A stretch of DNA of 64,000 nt from Flavihumibacter cheonanensis (GTDB lineage Bacteria; Bacteroidota; Bacteroidia; Chitinophagales; Chitinophagaceae), in contig NZ_JAKRWF010000001.1 of NCBI RefSeq assembly GCF_022352215.1, positions 868,001-932,000 on the forward strand. Reading direction: 5' to 3'. The notes under the pieces were generated by a model, which searched no databases, was not told the origin of the DNA, and saw nothing but the letters and a program-made list of their open reading frames with translations. The translations under genes and the position numbers were made by a program. How positions within the stretch are numbered: the first letter of the stretch is position 1; each line of letters opens with the position of its first letter. Positions 37,901 to 44,944 of the stretch are shown in pieces.

Positions 37901-37929
37901 CCCCTTAAGAAAAGCTGAATCGTTTTCAT
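34927..37929 (-). CDS. Large GH127-type glycosidase (beta-L-arabinofuranosidase family) with LamG-like N-terminus
   Basis: 1000 residues. A signal peptide (MKTIQ to ALAQ, about 27) is followed by a LamG/concanavalin-like domain (about 38-235, with FVNDPRFGKVLSLRGTNQAF), a bacterial Ig-like domain (about 275-350, with GTYTITGRVAGS), then the DUF1680/GH127 catalytic (alpha/alpha)6-barrel (about 375-940). The active site is seen as Glu729-x-Cys731 (NETCATYNM) and the Cys799-Cys800 pair (GFTCCNGT), the zinc-cysteine set of GH127 and GH146. These enzymes remove L-arabinofuranose from plant glycans. The N-terminal domains suggest glycan binding. It is an isolated gene, convergent with AraC. Confidence 0.87.
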   Translation of the reverse strand: MKTIQLFLRGSLLFVLFVQQVTIALAQNGDQILDGIGETGLIARYIFKGDARDWSRNNLHASIADTTTSFVNDPRFGKVLSLRGTNQAFVSVPADVLKDMESFSISTWILLRSEQHAQTLFAFGKEGNQYFSIEPIQHAPVIELNKWAHLAIVIDIASKSLFTYVNGKQVGEGKSLPAEIRKLQRQQEGDNNIVYIGKSILSARSNLNALLYDFRIYRVPLSTTQVAGIFNNAQHGMNDGAVNVRKQTEELPKFSADHPQLYMPYLMKVEDVAIETSTGNLPRLPAYLNGTYRNGVKGPKVKVIWPADIDNSTVLIPGTYTITGRVAGSTLQPKAVVTVKENLPVKTPKANLESFKLNQVSLQTNADGQPTKFIENRDKFINTLAKTDPNSFLYMFRHAFGQSQPEGAKPLGVWDSRDTKLRGHATGHYLTAIAQAYASTGYDKSLQANFAQKMDQLVETLYELSQLSGKPKESGGAAVADPAAVPPGPGKTGYNSDLSDEGIRTDYWNWGKGFISAYPPDQFIMLEQGAKYGGQINQVWAPYYTLHKILAGLLDVYEVSGNKKALEVASGMGDWVYARLSKLPTDTLIKIWNTYIAGEYGGMNEVMARMYTITGNPDHLKTARLFDNIKLFYGDSKHSHGLAKNVDLFRGLHANQHIPQMVGSIEMYGATQNPEYFQIADNFWYKAFHDYMYSIGGVAGARNPANAECFISQPGTLYENGFSAGGQNETCATYNMLKLTNKLFLFSQNGEYMDYYERALYNHILASVAENSPANTYHVPLNPGSIKQFGNANMTGFTCCNGTAIESNTKLQQAIYLKSVDNQSLYVNLFIPSTLKWSERNIEIQQRTSFPKEDQTLLTVTGNGKFDLFIRVPGWATRGFKIKINGKNQSLEAKPGTYIKLSRAWKTGDTIEVKMPFQFHLDPVMDQQNIASLFYGPVLLAAQEPEARKEWRKLTLNAKDLSQSIMGDPKKLEFTIDGVLFKPFYESYSRHSVYLDISLK

Positions 37930-38007
37930 GCACCTAAACTAGGAAGAACCGGGAAGTTCGGTTGGACCTATTTTAGCCGATGCTCAAATGATTTTAACAG
38001 GGGAATT

Positions 38008-38049
38008 CTTTAAAACAAAAACCCTGCAGATCCATGAGTACCTGCAGGG
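38008..38049 (-). terminator. Rho-independent terminator downstream of tRNA-Pro
   Basis: CCCTGCAG (38022-38029) and CTGCAGGG (38042-38049) form a stem around a 12-base loop. On the minus strand the stem runs into TTTTTGTTTTAAAG, so it ends transcription from the tRNA gene. The rest of the 276-base gap between GH127 and the epimerase shows only this and the tRNA. Confidence 0.75.
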
Positions 38050-38075
38050 CTTATTCTGATAATGTTGGCTAATTG

Positions 38076-38149
38076 TCGGGATGACTGGATTCGAACCAGC
38101 GGCCTCTTCGTCCCGAACGAAGCGCGCTACCGGGCTGCGCTACATCCCG
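38076..38149 (-). tRNA. tRNA-Pro (anticodon CGG)
   Basis: Minus-strand cloverleaf of 74 bases with acceptor stem CGGGATG/CATCCCG, D arm GCGC..GCGC, anticodon stem CTTCG with loop TTCGGGA (anticodon CGG, reading CCG), T arm GCTGG-TTCGAAT-CCAGT and discriminator A. CCA is not encoded. Flanked by a terminator on its 3' side. Confidence 0.95.
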
Positions 38150-38205
38150 TTGTGAAAGGTTGACAAAATTACTATTCCACCTAATTTCTTCCAAAATCAA
38201 TGCAC

Positions 38206-39237
38206 TCACCCGATAGGTGCCACCGGTCTGGTGAGGGTAATACCTAACCCTGGTGTTTCGGGCAGGGTGACCTTTCCAAAATCATACTGCAGTCCGGTGG
38301 CGATATCTTCTGCCAATAGCAGCGGACCATCCATATCCAGCCAATCGGCCAGCGGGGCCAAATGCGCAAGAGCGGCAGATCCAATAGTGCTTTCATTCAT
38401 GCAGCCTAACATTACTTTCAGTCCCAACTCACGGGCCTCCTTTATCATACGCAGAGCTGGAGTGATTCCTGTACACTTGGTCAGCTTGATATTAATGCCA
38501 TGAAAATGTCCGGCACAACGCGCTACGTCTTTTTCAAACACACAGGATTCATCTGCCACCAGTGGTAAGGGGGAGCGTTCGTGTAACCATGCCATACCTT
38601 CCCAGTCATCTTTAGCGAGCGGTTGTTCAATAAACTCCACATTCATATCTGCAAAGGCGGTTATTTTTTCCAATGCCTCTTCTTTGGTCCAGGCAGCATT
38701 GGCATCAATCCGTAAGGGTGTATCCGTATGCTCGCGGAGGGCTTTCATAATTTCGATATCCTGCTGGGTACCCAATTTTATTTTGTATACAGGCCATGGT
38801 TTTTCCTTCATTTTGGCTACCATCTTTTCGATGTTGTCAATACCAATGGTATAATCTGTAATGGGCATCCTGGAAGGATCTCCCCCGAACAACCGATACA
38901 GGGGCTGGCGTTTGATTTTACCAAACAGATCCCATGCAGCGATATCGAGTGCTGCTACCAAAAATCCGTTGGCGGGATAAAGATGATGCAGGTAATGCCA
39001 GTAACGATCAGGTGTGGTGAAGGCAAACTTTTCTACAAAAATTTTCTTTGCCAGCAGATCTGCCTCCATCTTCTCAACCGGAATATTGTAATAGGCGATA
39101 GCAGGTGCTTCACCGTACCCTTTGATGCCATTAAAATCAAGCTCCACCACCAGTGCAGGCTGATGGGTTTTGGTTCCTTTTGAAATGGTAAAAGGGTGTA
39201 TAAAAGGAAGATTGGTTTTAGTATAACTCACACGCAT
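38206..39237 (-). CDS. Dipeptide epimerase (L-Ala-D/L-Glu epimerase, enolase superfamily)
   Basis: 343 residues. It interconverts L-Ala-D-Glu and L-Ala-L-Glu or a similar dipeptide, a step in murein peptide recycling, in the cytoplasm. The enolase-superfamily residues are visible: the Lys-x-Lys motif K152-I-K154 in YKIKLG, metal ligands Asp178 (RIDANAAW), Glu204 (EFIEQP) and Asp229 (VADES), and the second base Lys251 (INIKLTK). [14 protein letters not shown] is typical of the dipeptide epimerase branch over muconate cycloisomerase. It lies 17 bases downstream of malQ, presumably in one transcript, an unexpected pairing. Confidence 0.87.
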   Translation of the reverse strand: MRVSYTKTNLPFIHPFTISKGTKTHQPALVVELDFNGIKGYGEAPAIAYYNIPVEKMEADLLAKKIFVEKFAFTTPDRYWHYLHHLYPANGFLVAALDIAAWDLFGKIKRQPLYRLFGGDPSRMPITDYTIGIDNIEKMVAKMKEKPWPVYKIKLGTQQDIEIMKALREHTDTPLRIDANAAWTKEEALEKITAFADMNVEFIEQPLAKDDWEGMAWLHERSPLPLVADESCVFEKDVARCAGHFHGINIKLTKCTGITPALRMIKEARELGLKVMLGCMNESTIGSAALAHLAPLADWLDMDGPLLLAEDIATGLQYDFGKVTLPETPGLGITLTRPVAPIG

Positions 39238-39254
39238 ACCACAAACCTACATTT

Positions 39255-41927
39255 TTATCCTCTTCCGCTCACCTTAATATGCTCTTTCAAATCCTGGTTA
39301 AACGCTTTTTCCTTCATCAATTGTTCCAGTGATATATGCATCCGGTAGCGCCAGTAATGTTTGGGATTGGATGGAATATTGATCCGTTCATCACCCGGAT
39401 TGGTATGGCGCAACCGGTCATCGCCCCCCAATAAATCCTGTAATTGGAAGATACTCCACATGGCAGGAGAATGAAGGTGCTGAATGATGATCTGTTTGTT
39501 AATCCATGCTTCACAGAAGGCAGGTGCATCACCCCACTGACCGAGTTCATTATTAAAAAAGCGTTGGGTTTTAGCGCGGTCTTCTTCCCACCAGCCGCGA
39601 ATGGTACTCATATCGTGAGTAGAAGGTGTTACCACTGCCAGATATGGCGCATCGTCCGGGTGGAAAAATTCGCGTTCCGGATTTTTCGGCATGCGTTGGA
39701 TTTCCAAGCTGAGGATACCGAGTTGATTCATCACCTCCGGTACACAACCCGGTACCATTCCCAGGTCTTCACCACAAATCAGCATATTGGTGGAGGCTTT
39801 TAACGCAGGTAATTTGTTCATAGCTTCTTCCATCCAGAATCCATCCTGGCGGCGATAGAAATAATTTACATAGAGCTCCTTTAATTTGGCCTGCGTATCC
39901 CATTCCAGCGACTGGAAAGAACTGGTCTGTTCCATACCAAATCGGAAATGGTATTGGGTACCATTGGAGCCCTCCTGTTCAAACAGGATGATATTGCTTT
40001 GCAGGTCGTATAATCCCTGGCGCAGCCAGTTATTGGTGTCTCTTACCTCTTCTGTTATGAACCAGTTTTCAACTTTACGTTGCGTGTCAAATGCAGGTTT
40101 GAAAAAATATTGTCCGTAGCCTGTAGGATCAAGGAATGTTTCCTTTACAAATCCGGCAACTTCCCCGAATCGTTCATACAAAAGATTTTCGGTTATATAA
40201 GGCTGTGTGTAACGGGTATGATCAAACCAGATACCACGCTCCTGGAATTCGTTTTTATGCACAGGAATGGCAGGTACAAATCTGCCCATGATACCTTCCA
40301 CTGAATGATAGGGTATCGACCAGATCCGGAAAAAACCAAGGATATGATCTATTCGGAAGGCATCAAAATAATCGCTCATCTGGGCAAAGCGTCGTTTCCA
40401 CCAGTTGAAGCCATCCGTTTGCATTTGCTGCCAGTTATAGGTAGGGAATCCCCAGTTCTGTCCCTTGATAGCAAAGTCATCTGGTGGTGCACCGGCCTGC
40501 TGATCCATATTGTATAAGTCCGGCGCTACCCAGGCATCACAACTGTACCGGTAGATACCAATTGGAATATCGCCCTTTACGATGATACCTTTTTTATGCG
40601 CGTACCTGGTAGCCGCTTTCAGTTGAACATGCAACTGGTATTGAAGGTAATAATGAAACTGGATTTGCGCATACTCCTCACTGTCTGGTGCCACCAGGTT
40701 TTCAATGGCTTCCTGGTCATACTGGCTATATTCCGTCCAGCCAGTAAAATCAGAACTGCCGTTTTTATCTCTCAGGTAACAGAAGGCAGAATAAGGCACG
40801 AGCCAATCCTGGTTTCGGACAAAAAAATCCAGATACTCAGGATCCGATGACCAGCTTTCTTTCTGGACTTCAAAAAGCTGATGCAGTACGTTCAGTTTGA
40901 GCTTTAGCACGGCTTCGTAATCAACTGTTTCGAGTTCGTTGAGTTCTTTTTGTTGATCGCGATAGGGTTTTAATAAAGCTGCCTGTTTTTTTCCTGCCAC
41001 TTCATCCGGATTCAGAAATATCGGGTGTAAGGCAAAGGCGGAGATGGCTGCATACGGATAGGAATCTACCCAGGTATGTGTGGCCGTTGTATCGTTAATG
41101 GGTAACAACTGGATCAGTTTCATATCAACGGATCCGGCCCAATCTACCAGTGCCTGGATATCGGTGAACTCGCCAATTCCCCAACTGTTTTTACTGCGTA
41201 GGCTAAATACGGGGATCGCTACGCCGGCACCTTTCCAGATTGTATTCGGGAGTTGGGCAAAACCATCGTGTACAATGGTCAGATGTTGACCGGCATCGCC
41301 AAAGAGGTGACGATTCTCTCCTGCTTCAAACTGTACAAATGTTTTGTGTTTGGTGTGATAAATTCCGTATTTGTATTGTAAGGGGAATTCTTCCTTTGGT
41401 AAATCAATGGCAACTGTCCACCAGTTTCCCTCTGCCTGCAACAGAATTGGATCTTCGGTTGACCAATCCCGTAAGGCGGTGCCGGCACCGGATAAACAGA
41501 TTACTTCATTTTTTTTCAGCAAGGGTGCTTTCACCCGGAAAATATGACTGAACTGTTTGGGGTATTTGTATTTTTTCTTACCTGTTTCCGGCAGTAGAAT
41601 TTCCTGGAAAGGTGCTGTGTAAAAGGCATTTTCGAAGGAGCCTGCATGGTTCCATGTATCTACTACCTGAATTTCGGTGAACCCTTTTATTCCGGTAGGC
41701 AAATGCCGGTCTTCTCCCCATTCAGTTACAATTTTACCATCCACATCCTGCAACTGATACTGGTAGGTTACCCCTTCCAATGTAGCAGGATCTAGTTCCA
41801 GTTGAGCGAACCAATATTCCTGGTTGAACCAGGACATGCGAAGCGGATCTTTCCTGTTGGGAAGGCTGGTTATAAATAATTCTTGTCCGACTACTGTCGT
41901 AAATCGTAGATAAAACTGAATTGTCAT
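39255..41927 (-). CDS. malQ: 4-alpha-glucanotransferase (amylomaltase) with N-terminal starch-binding domains
   Basis: 890 residues, far longer than the roughly 500 of a plain amylomaltase because of about 250 N-terminal residues that look like two CBM20-type starch-binding domains (MTIQFYLRFTTVVGQELFI, and FRVKAPLLKKNEVICLSG near 125). The GH77 catalytic domain has the nucleophile Asp527 (FDAFRIDHILG), acid/base Glu720 (CGEDLGMVPG) and Asp772 (STHDMSTIRG). The layout is that of plant DPE2-type enzymes. It moves maltosyl or glucosyl units between alpha-glucans in glycogen and maltose metabolism. Divergent promoter features with a small palindrome lie just upstream. Confidence 0.9.
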   Translation of the reverse strand: MTIQFYLRFTTVVGQELFITSLPNRKDPLRMSWFNQEYWFAQLELDPATLEGVTYQYQLQDVDGKIVTEWGEDRHLPTGIKGFTEIQVVDTWNHAGSFENAFYTAPFQEILLPETGKKKYKYPKQFSHIFRVKAPLLKKNEVICLSGAGTALRDWSTEDPILLQAEGNWWTVAIDLPKEEFPLQYKYGIYHTKHKTFVQFEAGENRHLFGDAGQHLTIVHDGFAQLPNTIWKGAGVAIPVFSLRSKNSWGIGEFTDIQALVDWAGSVDMKLIQLLPINDTTATHTWVDSYPYAAISAFALHPIFLNPDEVAGKKQAALLKPYRDQQKELNELETVDYEAVLKLKLNVLHQLFEVQKESWSSDPEYLDFFVRNQDWLVPYSAFCYLRDKNGSSDFTGWTEYSQYDQEAIENLVAPDSEEYAQIQFHYYLQYQLHVQLKAATRYAHKKGIIVKGDIPIGIYRYSCDAWVAPDLYNMDQQAGAPPDDFAIKGQNWGFPTYNWQQMQTDGFNWWKRRFAQMSDYFDAFRIDHILGFFRIWSIPYHSVEGIMGRFVPAIPVHKNEFQERGIWFDHTRYTQPYITENLLYERFGEVAGFVKETFLDPTGYGQYFFKPAFDTQRKVENWFITEEVRDTNNWLRQGLYDLQSNIILFEQEGSNGTQYHFRFGMEQTSSFQSLEWDTQAKLKELYVNYFYRRQDGFWMEEAMNKLPALKASTNMLICGEDLGMVPGCVPEVMNQLGILSLEIQRMPKNPEREFFHPDDAPYLAVVTPSTHDMSTIRGWWEEDRAKTQRFFNNELGQWGDAPAFCEAWINKQIIIQHLHSPAMWSIFQLQDLLGGDDRLRHTNPGDERINIPSNPKHYWRYRMHISLEQLMKEKAFNQDLKEHIKVSGRG

Positions 41928-41953
41928 GCAATCGTTGTTTGGGCTGGTCGTAA

Positions 41954-41985
41954 CAAAAATAATTTATTTGTGTATATTTTACACA
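41954..41985 (-). promoter_or_regulatory. Candidate malQ promoter with palindrome TGTGTA-N5-TACACA
   Basis: On the minus strand TATTTTTG (41961-41954) matches the -7 consensus, 27 bases before the malQ start. Just upstream TGTGTA (41969-41974) and TACACA (41980-41985) form an inverted repeat that overlaps the expected -33 position and could be an operator. Prediction only. Confidence 0.35.
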
Positions 41986-42003
41986 TTTGTTAGTGTTTGG
42001 GCA

Positions 42004-42031
42004 TAAAAAAAATCCCTGCCATTGGCAGGGA
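42004..42031 (-). terminator. Hairpin terminator after the 51-residue membrane protein gene
   Basis: CCCTGCC (42014-42020), ATT loop, GGCAGGG (42024-42030). On the minus strand the stem is followed by ATTTTTTTT. It lies 26 bases after the small gene stop. Confidence 0.85.
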
Positions 42032-42056
42032 GCTAATATAAGTTACTTGTAAACAC

Positions 42057-42212
42057 TTAGATAATATCCATTGCTTTTACAAAGCTGGTACACACAAATG
42101 GGATAATCATGGTCAGGTATTCCCAATGCAGGTAAATGGCGGCCAATAAAGCGGCAGTTGATACAAAAAAACCTAACCACCACATCCCGGTATTTTTCTT
42201 TTGTGTTTCCAT
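42057..42212 (-). CDS. Small membrane protein of 51 residues, function unknown
   Basis: ATG at 42212 to TAA at 42057-42059 on the minus strand encodes 51 residues: METQKKNTGMWWLGFF, then a hydrophobic stretch (VSTAALLAAIYLHW, and TMIIPFVCTSF), ending KAMDII. Two transmembrane-like helices and a charged N-terminus make a small inner-membrane protein plausible. A terminator follows directly, supporting real transcription. The reading frame on the same strand but shifted (91 residues) is basic and low-quality and is not preferred. No family was recognised. Confidence 0.6.
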   Translation of the reverse strand: METQKKNTGMWWLGFFVSTAALLAAIYLHWEYLTMIIPFVCTSFVKAMDII

Positions 42213-42285
42213 GATAGATTGTAAAAATTAAAAAGTAAAAATTAATACGCGGCAAAAATAGACAATTCTTCAACATACCCAAAAG

Positions 42286-42315
42286 GAAAAGCGGCCGAAA
42301 TTTCGACCGCTTTTT
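42286..42315 (-). terminator. Hairpin terminator after dnaK
   Basis: AAAAGCGG, CGAAATTTCG and CCGCTTTT make a near-perfect inverted repeat with one A-C mismatch, with T runs on both sides. It follows the dnaK stop codon after a short repeat block (42316-42346). Confidence 0.7.
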
Positions 42316-42346
42316 CACGTCTGACGTCTCACATCTGACGTCTCAG
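42316..42346. repeat. Short degenerate repeat block GACGTCTCA type, after dnaK
   Basis: CACGTCTGACGTCTCACATCTGACGTCTCAG-type sequence with two copies of TGACGTCTCA. On the minus strand it reads GACGTCAGACGTGAAAAA, similar to the repeat at 62461-62480. It lies between the dnaK stop and its terminator. Confidence 0.7.
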
Positions 42347-42350
42347 TATT

Positions 42351-44243
42351 TTATTTTACTTCCTCAAATTCCGCATCTGTAACATTCTCGCCGTTTGCTC
42401 CCTGGGCACCTGCAGTACCATCGGGCTGTGCGCCACCGGCCTGCTGGGCTTTGTAGATTTCTTCAGAAGCGGCCGTCCAGGCAGTGTTCATCTCCGTTAC
42501 CGCGGTATCAATCGCAGCGAGGTCCTGGCTCTTGTGTGCGTCTTTCAATTTATTGAGGGCTGTTTCAATGGGTGCTTTTTTATCAGCAGGAATCTTATCG
42601 CCAAACTCTTTCAGTTGTTTTTCCGTTTGGAAAATCAGGCTGTCGGCCTGGTTGATTTTTTCAACCCGCTCCTTCGCTTCTTTATCAGATGCTTCATTCG
42701 CTTTTGCTTCTGCCTTCATTTTTTCGATCTCGTCTTTAGTCAAACCAGAACCTGCCTCGATCCGGATCTTCTGCTCTTTACCGGTTCCTTTGTCCTTGGC
42801 TGTTACATGCAGGATACCATTGGCATCGATATCAAAAATTACTTCGATCTGCGGAACACCACGGGGAGCGGGAGGAATACCATCCAGGTTGAACATACCC
42901 AGACTCTTATTCTGATTCGCCATTGGACGCTCTCCCTGCAGTACATGAATCTGCACGCCAGGTTGGTTATCTGCGGCAGTAGAGAAGGTTTCCGATTTTT
43001 TGGTTGGGATGGTAGTATTGCTTTCAATCAATCGAGTCATAACTCCTCCCATGGTTTCGATACCCAGACTCAGCGGGGTAACGTCCAGCAGGAGTACATC
43101 TTTCACTTCGCCTGTTAAAACCGCACCCTGGATACCGGCACCTACTGCCACCACCTCATCGGGGTTTACTCCCCTGTTGGGTTTTTTACCGAAAAATTTC
43201 TCTACTATTTCCTGCACTTTCGGGATCCTTGTGGAACCACCTACCAGGATTACTTCATCGATATCAGAAGTGCTCATGCCAGCATCTTTCAGCGCCTGCT
43301 CACAGGGCTTCAGACAGCGGGTGAAGAGGTTGTCTGCCAGTTGTTCAAACTTAGCGCGACTCAGTTTTTTCACCAGGTGTTTGGGCACTCCGTCTACAGC
43401 GGTGATATAGGGCAGGTTGATTTCTGTTTCAGAAGAAGAGGATAATTCCACTTTTGCTTTTTCTGCAGCTTCTTTCAGGCGCTGCAGGGCCATGGGGTCT
43501 TTGCGCAGATCCACATTCTCATCTTTCTTGAATTCATCTGCCAGCCAGTCCATGATTACCTTATCGAAGTCGTCTCCACCCAGGTGGGTATCACCATTGG
43601 TAGATTTCACTTCGAATACACCATCACCCAGTTCGAGGATGGAAATATCGAACGTACCACCACCAAGGTCGAATACAGCGATCTTCTGATCCTTACCTTT
43701 TTTATCCAGGCCATACGCCAAAGCGGCAGCGGTTGGTTCGTTCACAATACGACGAACATTCAGTCCGGCGATTTCACCCGCTTCCTTGGTTGCCTGACGC
43801 TGAGCGTCGTTGAAATAAGCCGGTACGGTGATCACCGCTTCTGTTACTTCCTGTCCGAGGTAATCTTCGGCCGTCTTCTTCATTTTCTGAAGAATCATGG
43901 CGCTGATTTCCTGTGGAGTGTAAAGGCGTCCATCGATATCGATGCGCACCGTATTATTATCGCCTTTGGCTACTTTGTAGCTCCAATGGCTGATTTCTTC
44001 AGTTACTTCATCAAAGCGACGGCCCATGAAACGCTTAACCGACATAATAGTATTATGCGGGTTGGTAATGGCCTGGCGTTTAGCCGGGTCGCCCACTTTT
44101 CTTTCTCCGTTTTTCAGGAAGGCTACCACGGAAGGCGTCGTTCTACGTCCTTCGTCATTCGCGATTACTACGGGTTCATTCCCCTCCATAACCGAAACGC
44201 AACTGTTGGTAGTTCCCAGGTCGATGCCTATTATCTTTCCCAT
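42351..44243 (-). CDS. dnaK: Molecular chaperone DnaK (Hsp70)
   Basis: 630 residues. DnaK binds hydrophobic stretches of client proteins in an ATP cycle run by DnaJ and GrpE. The nucleotide-binding domain (about 1-385) shows [56 protein letters not shown] and [11 protein letters not shown]. The substrate-binding beta domain (about 390-500) begins [19 protein letters not shown], and the helical lid ends in the usual Gly-rich tail with EFEEVK. No grpE or dnaJ is nearby, which is normal in Bacteroidota. No CIRCE element was found upstream; the start is 176 bases from the GtrA gene. Confidence 0.98.
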   Translation of the reverse strand: MGKIIGIDLGTTNSCVSVMEGNEPVVIANDEGRRTTPSVVAFLKNGERKVGDPAKRQAITNPHNTIMSVKRFMGRRFDEVTEEISHWSYKVAKGDNNTVRIDIDGRLYTPQEISAMILQKMKKTAEDYLGQEVTEAVITVPAYFNDAQRQATKEAGEIAGLNVRRIVNEPTAAALAYGLDKKGKDQKIAVFDLGGGTFDISILELGDGVFEVKSTNGDTHLGGDDFDKVIMDWLADEFKKDENVDLRKDPMALQRLKEAAEKAKVELSSSSETEINLPYITAVDGVPKHLVKKLSRAKFEQLADNLFTRCLKPCEQALKDAGMSTSDIDEVILVGGSTRIPKVQEIVEKFFGKKPNRGVNPDEVVAVGAGIQGAVLTGEVKDVLLLDVTPLSLGIETMGGVMTRLIESNTTIPTKKSETFSTAADNQPGVQIHVLQGERPMANQNKSLGMFNLDGIPPAPRGVPQIEVIFDIDANGILHVTAKDKGTGKEQKIRIEAGSGLTKDEIEKMKAEAKANEASDKEAKERVEKINQADSLIFQTEKQLKEFGDKIPADKKAPIETALNKLKDAHKSQDLAAIDTAVTEMNTAWTAASEEIYKAQQAGGAQPDGTAGAQGANGENVTDAEFEEVK

Positions 44244-44368
44244 ATGAATAATTTTCCTTTAATGAATGAATGTATTTTCTATTGACAATCAATATGCCAA
44301 GCCCCATTTCAAGTGTTAAAATGGCAGTTTTGTCAGGTTGACCGCACTCGACCTGCCAAATCTCGCTT

Positions 44369-44409
44369 CACCCGTCCGGTGCCACCCGTCCGGTGGCACC
44401 GGACGGGTG
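44369..44409. repeat. 17-bp perfect hairpin (REP-like) between GtrA and dnaK genes
   Basis: CACCCGTCCGGTGCCAC (44369-44385) and GTGGCACCGGACGGGTG (44393-44409) are exact reverse complements around a seven-base loop. CACCCGTCCGGTG also occurs twice in direct order. There is no T-run on either side, so it is not a classical terminator. It lies downstream of the GtrA stop and upstream of dnaK on the minus strand. Confidence 0.8.
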
Positions 44410-44419
44410 AAAAAATGAC

Positions 44420-44917
44420 CTATTTTTTGAACGTGAAATTGCGCTGGGCAAGGTAACTGAAGGTTACCACGATCACTGTTGTGAAGATTTTGGCCAGCGT
44501 GGGGTAAATGCCAAACTGTTCCACAAAAAGTTTAATAAAGATGTAGTTTAGGAAGATACAGGCCGTTACAAGCAGCACATACCGGAATAACTGCACCCTT
44601 CCGCGGAGCACGGAATCATTGAAAACCACGGTTCGGTTCAGGAAAAACCCAAGTGGAAAGCTAATGCAGAAGGCGATGATAAAAGCCATAATATGTGGAG
44701 TAATCAACGCTTCCCGTCCGAATACCTGGAATCCAAGATGTACATCCTGTTTGTTTAATATATAATTGTAGGAGATAAAATAGATGAGGATATCAAGCGC
44801 CGTATTCCCACCACCGCAGGCAATATACCGGAAGGTTTGAATTGGAAGAAACCGTTTAAACGGAGGATAAAAGAAATCAATCACCCGACTAATGCTTTGA
44901 CTCACCCATGCTAACAT
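44420..44917 (-). CDS. GtrA-family membrane protein
   Basis: 165 residues from the ATG at 44917; a longer frame would start with TTG and overlap argS. Four transmembrane helices are visible. TFRYIACGGGNTALDILIYF, FPLGFFLNRTVVFND and the end SYLAQRNFTFKK are GtrA signatures; members are thought to flip or help transfer polyprenyl-linked sugars for surface glycan synthesis. Divergent from argS across 27 bases. Confidence 0.88.
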   Translation of the reverse strand: MLAWVSQSISRVIDFFYPPFKRFLPIQTFRYIACGGGNTALDILIYFISYNYILNKQDVHLGFQVFGREALITPHIMAFIIAFCISFPLGFFLNRTVVFNDSVLRGRVQLFRYVLLVTACIFLNYIFIKLFVEQFGIYPTLAKIFTTVIVVTFSYLAQRNFTFKK

Positions 44918-44930
44918 GGGCGCAAATATA

Positions 44931-44938
44931 TATTTTTG
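44931..44938 (+). promoter_or_regulatory. Candidate -7 element close to the argS start
   Basis: TATTTTTG matches TAnnTTTG and ends six bases before the argS ATG, implying a very short or absent leader. No -33 element at the expected distance. Confidence 0.3.
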
Positions 44939-44944
44939 CCGCCT

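Noticed and set aside
42043-42318. A 91-residue minus-strand frame after malQ
   Set aside because: It overlaps the better 51-residue frame in another phase, starts inside the dnaK terminator and has a basic, low-complexity sequence unlike a real protein.
42534-44285. Long open frames on the plus strand opposite dnaK (up to 233 residues)
   Set aside because: They are antisense to a strongly conserved gene, show no domain pattern and reflect codon bias of dnaK.
44369-44409. Hairpin upstream of dnaK as a CIRCE heat-shock element
   Set aside because: The sequence does not contain TTAGCACTC-N9-GAGTGCTAA and Bacteroidota dnaK genes often lack it.
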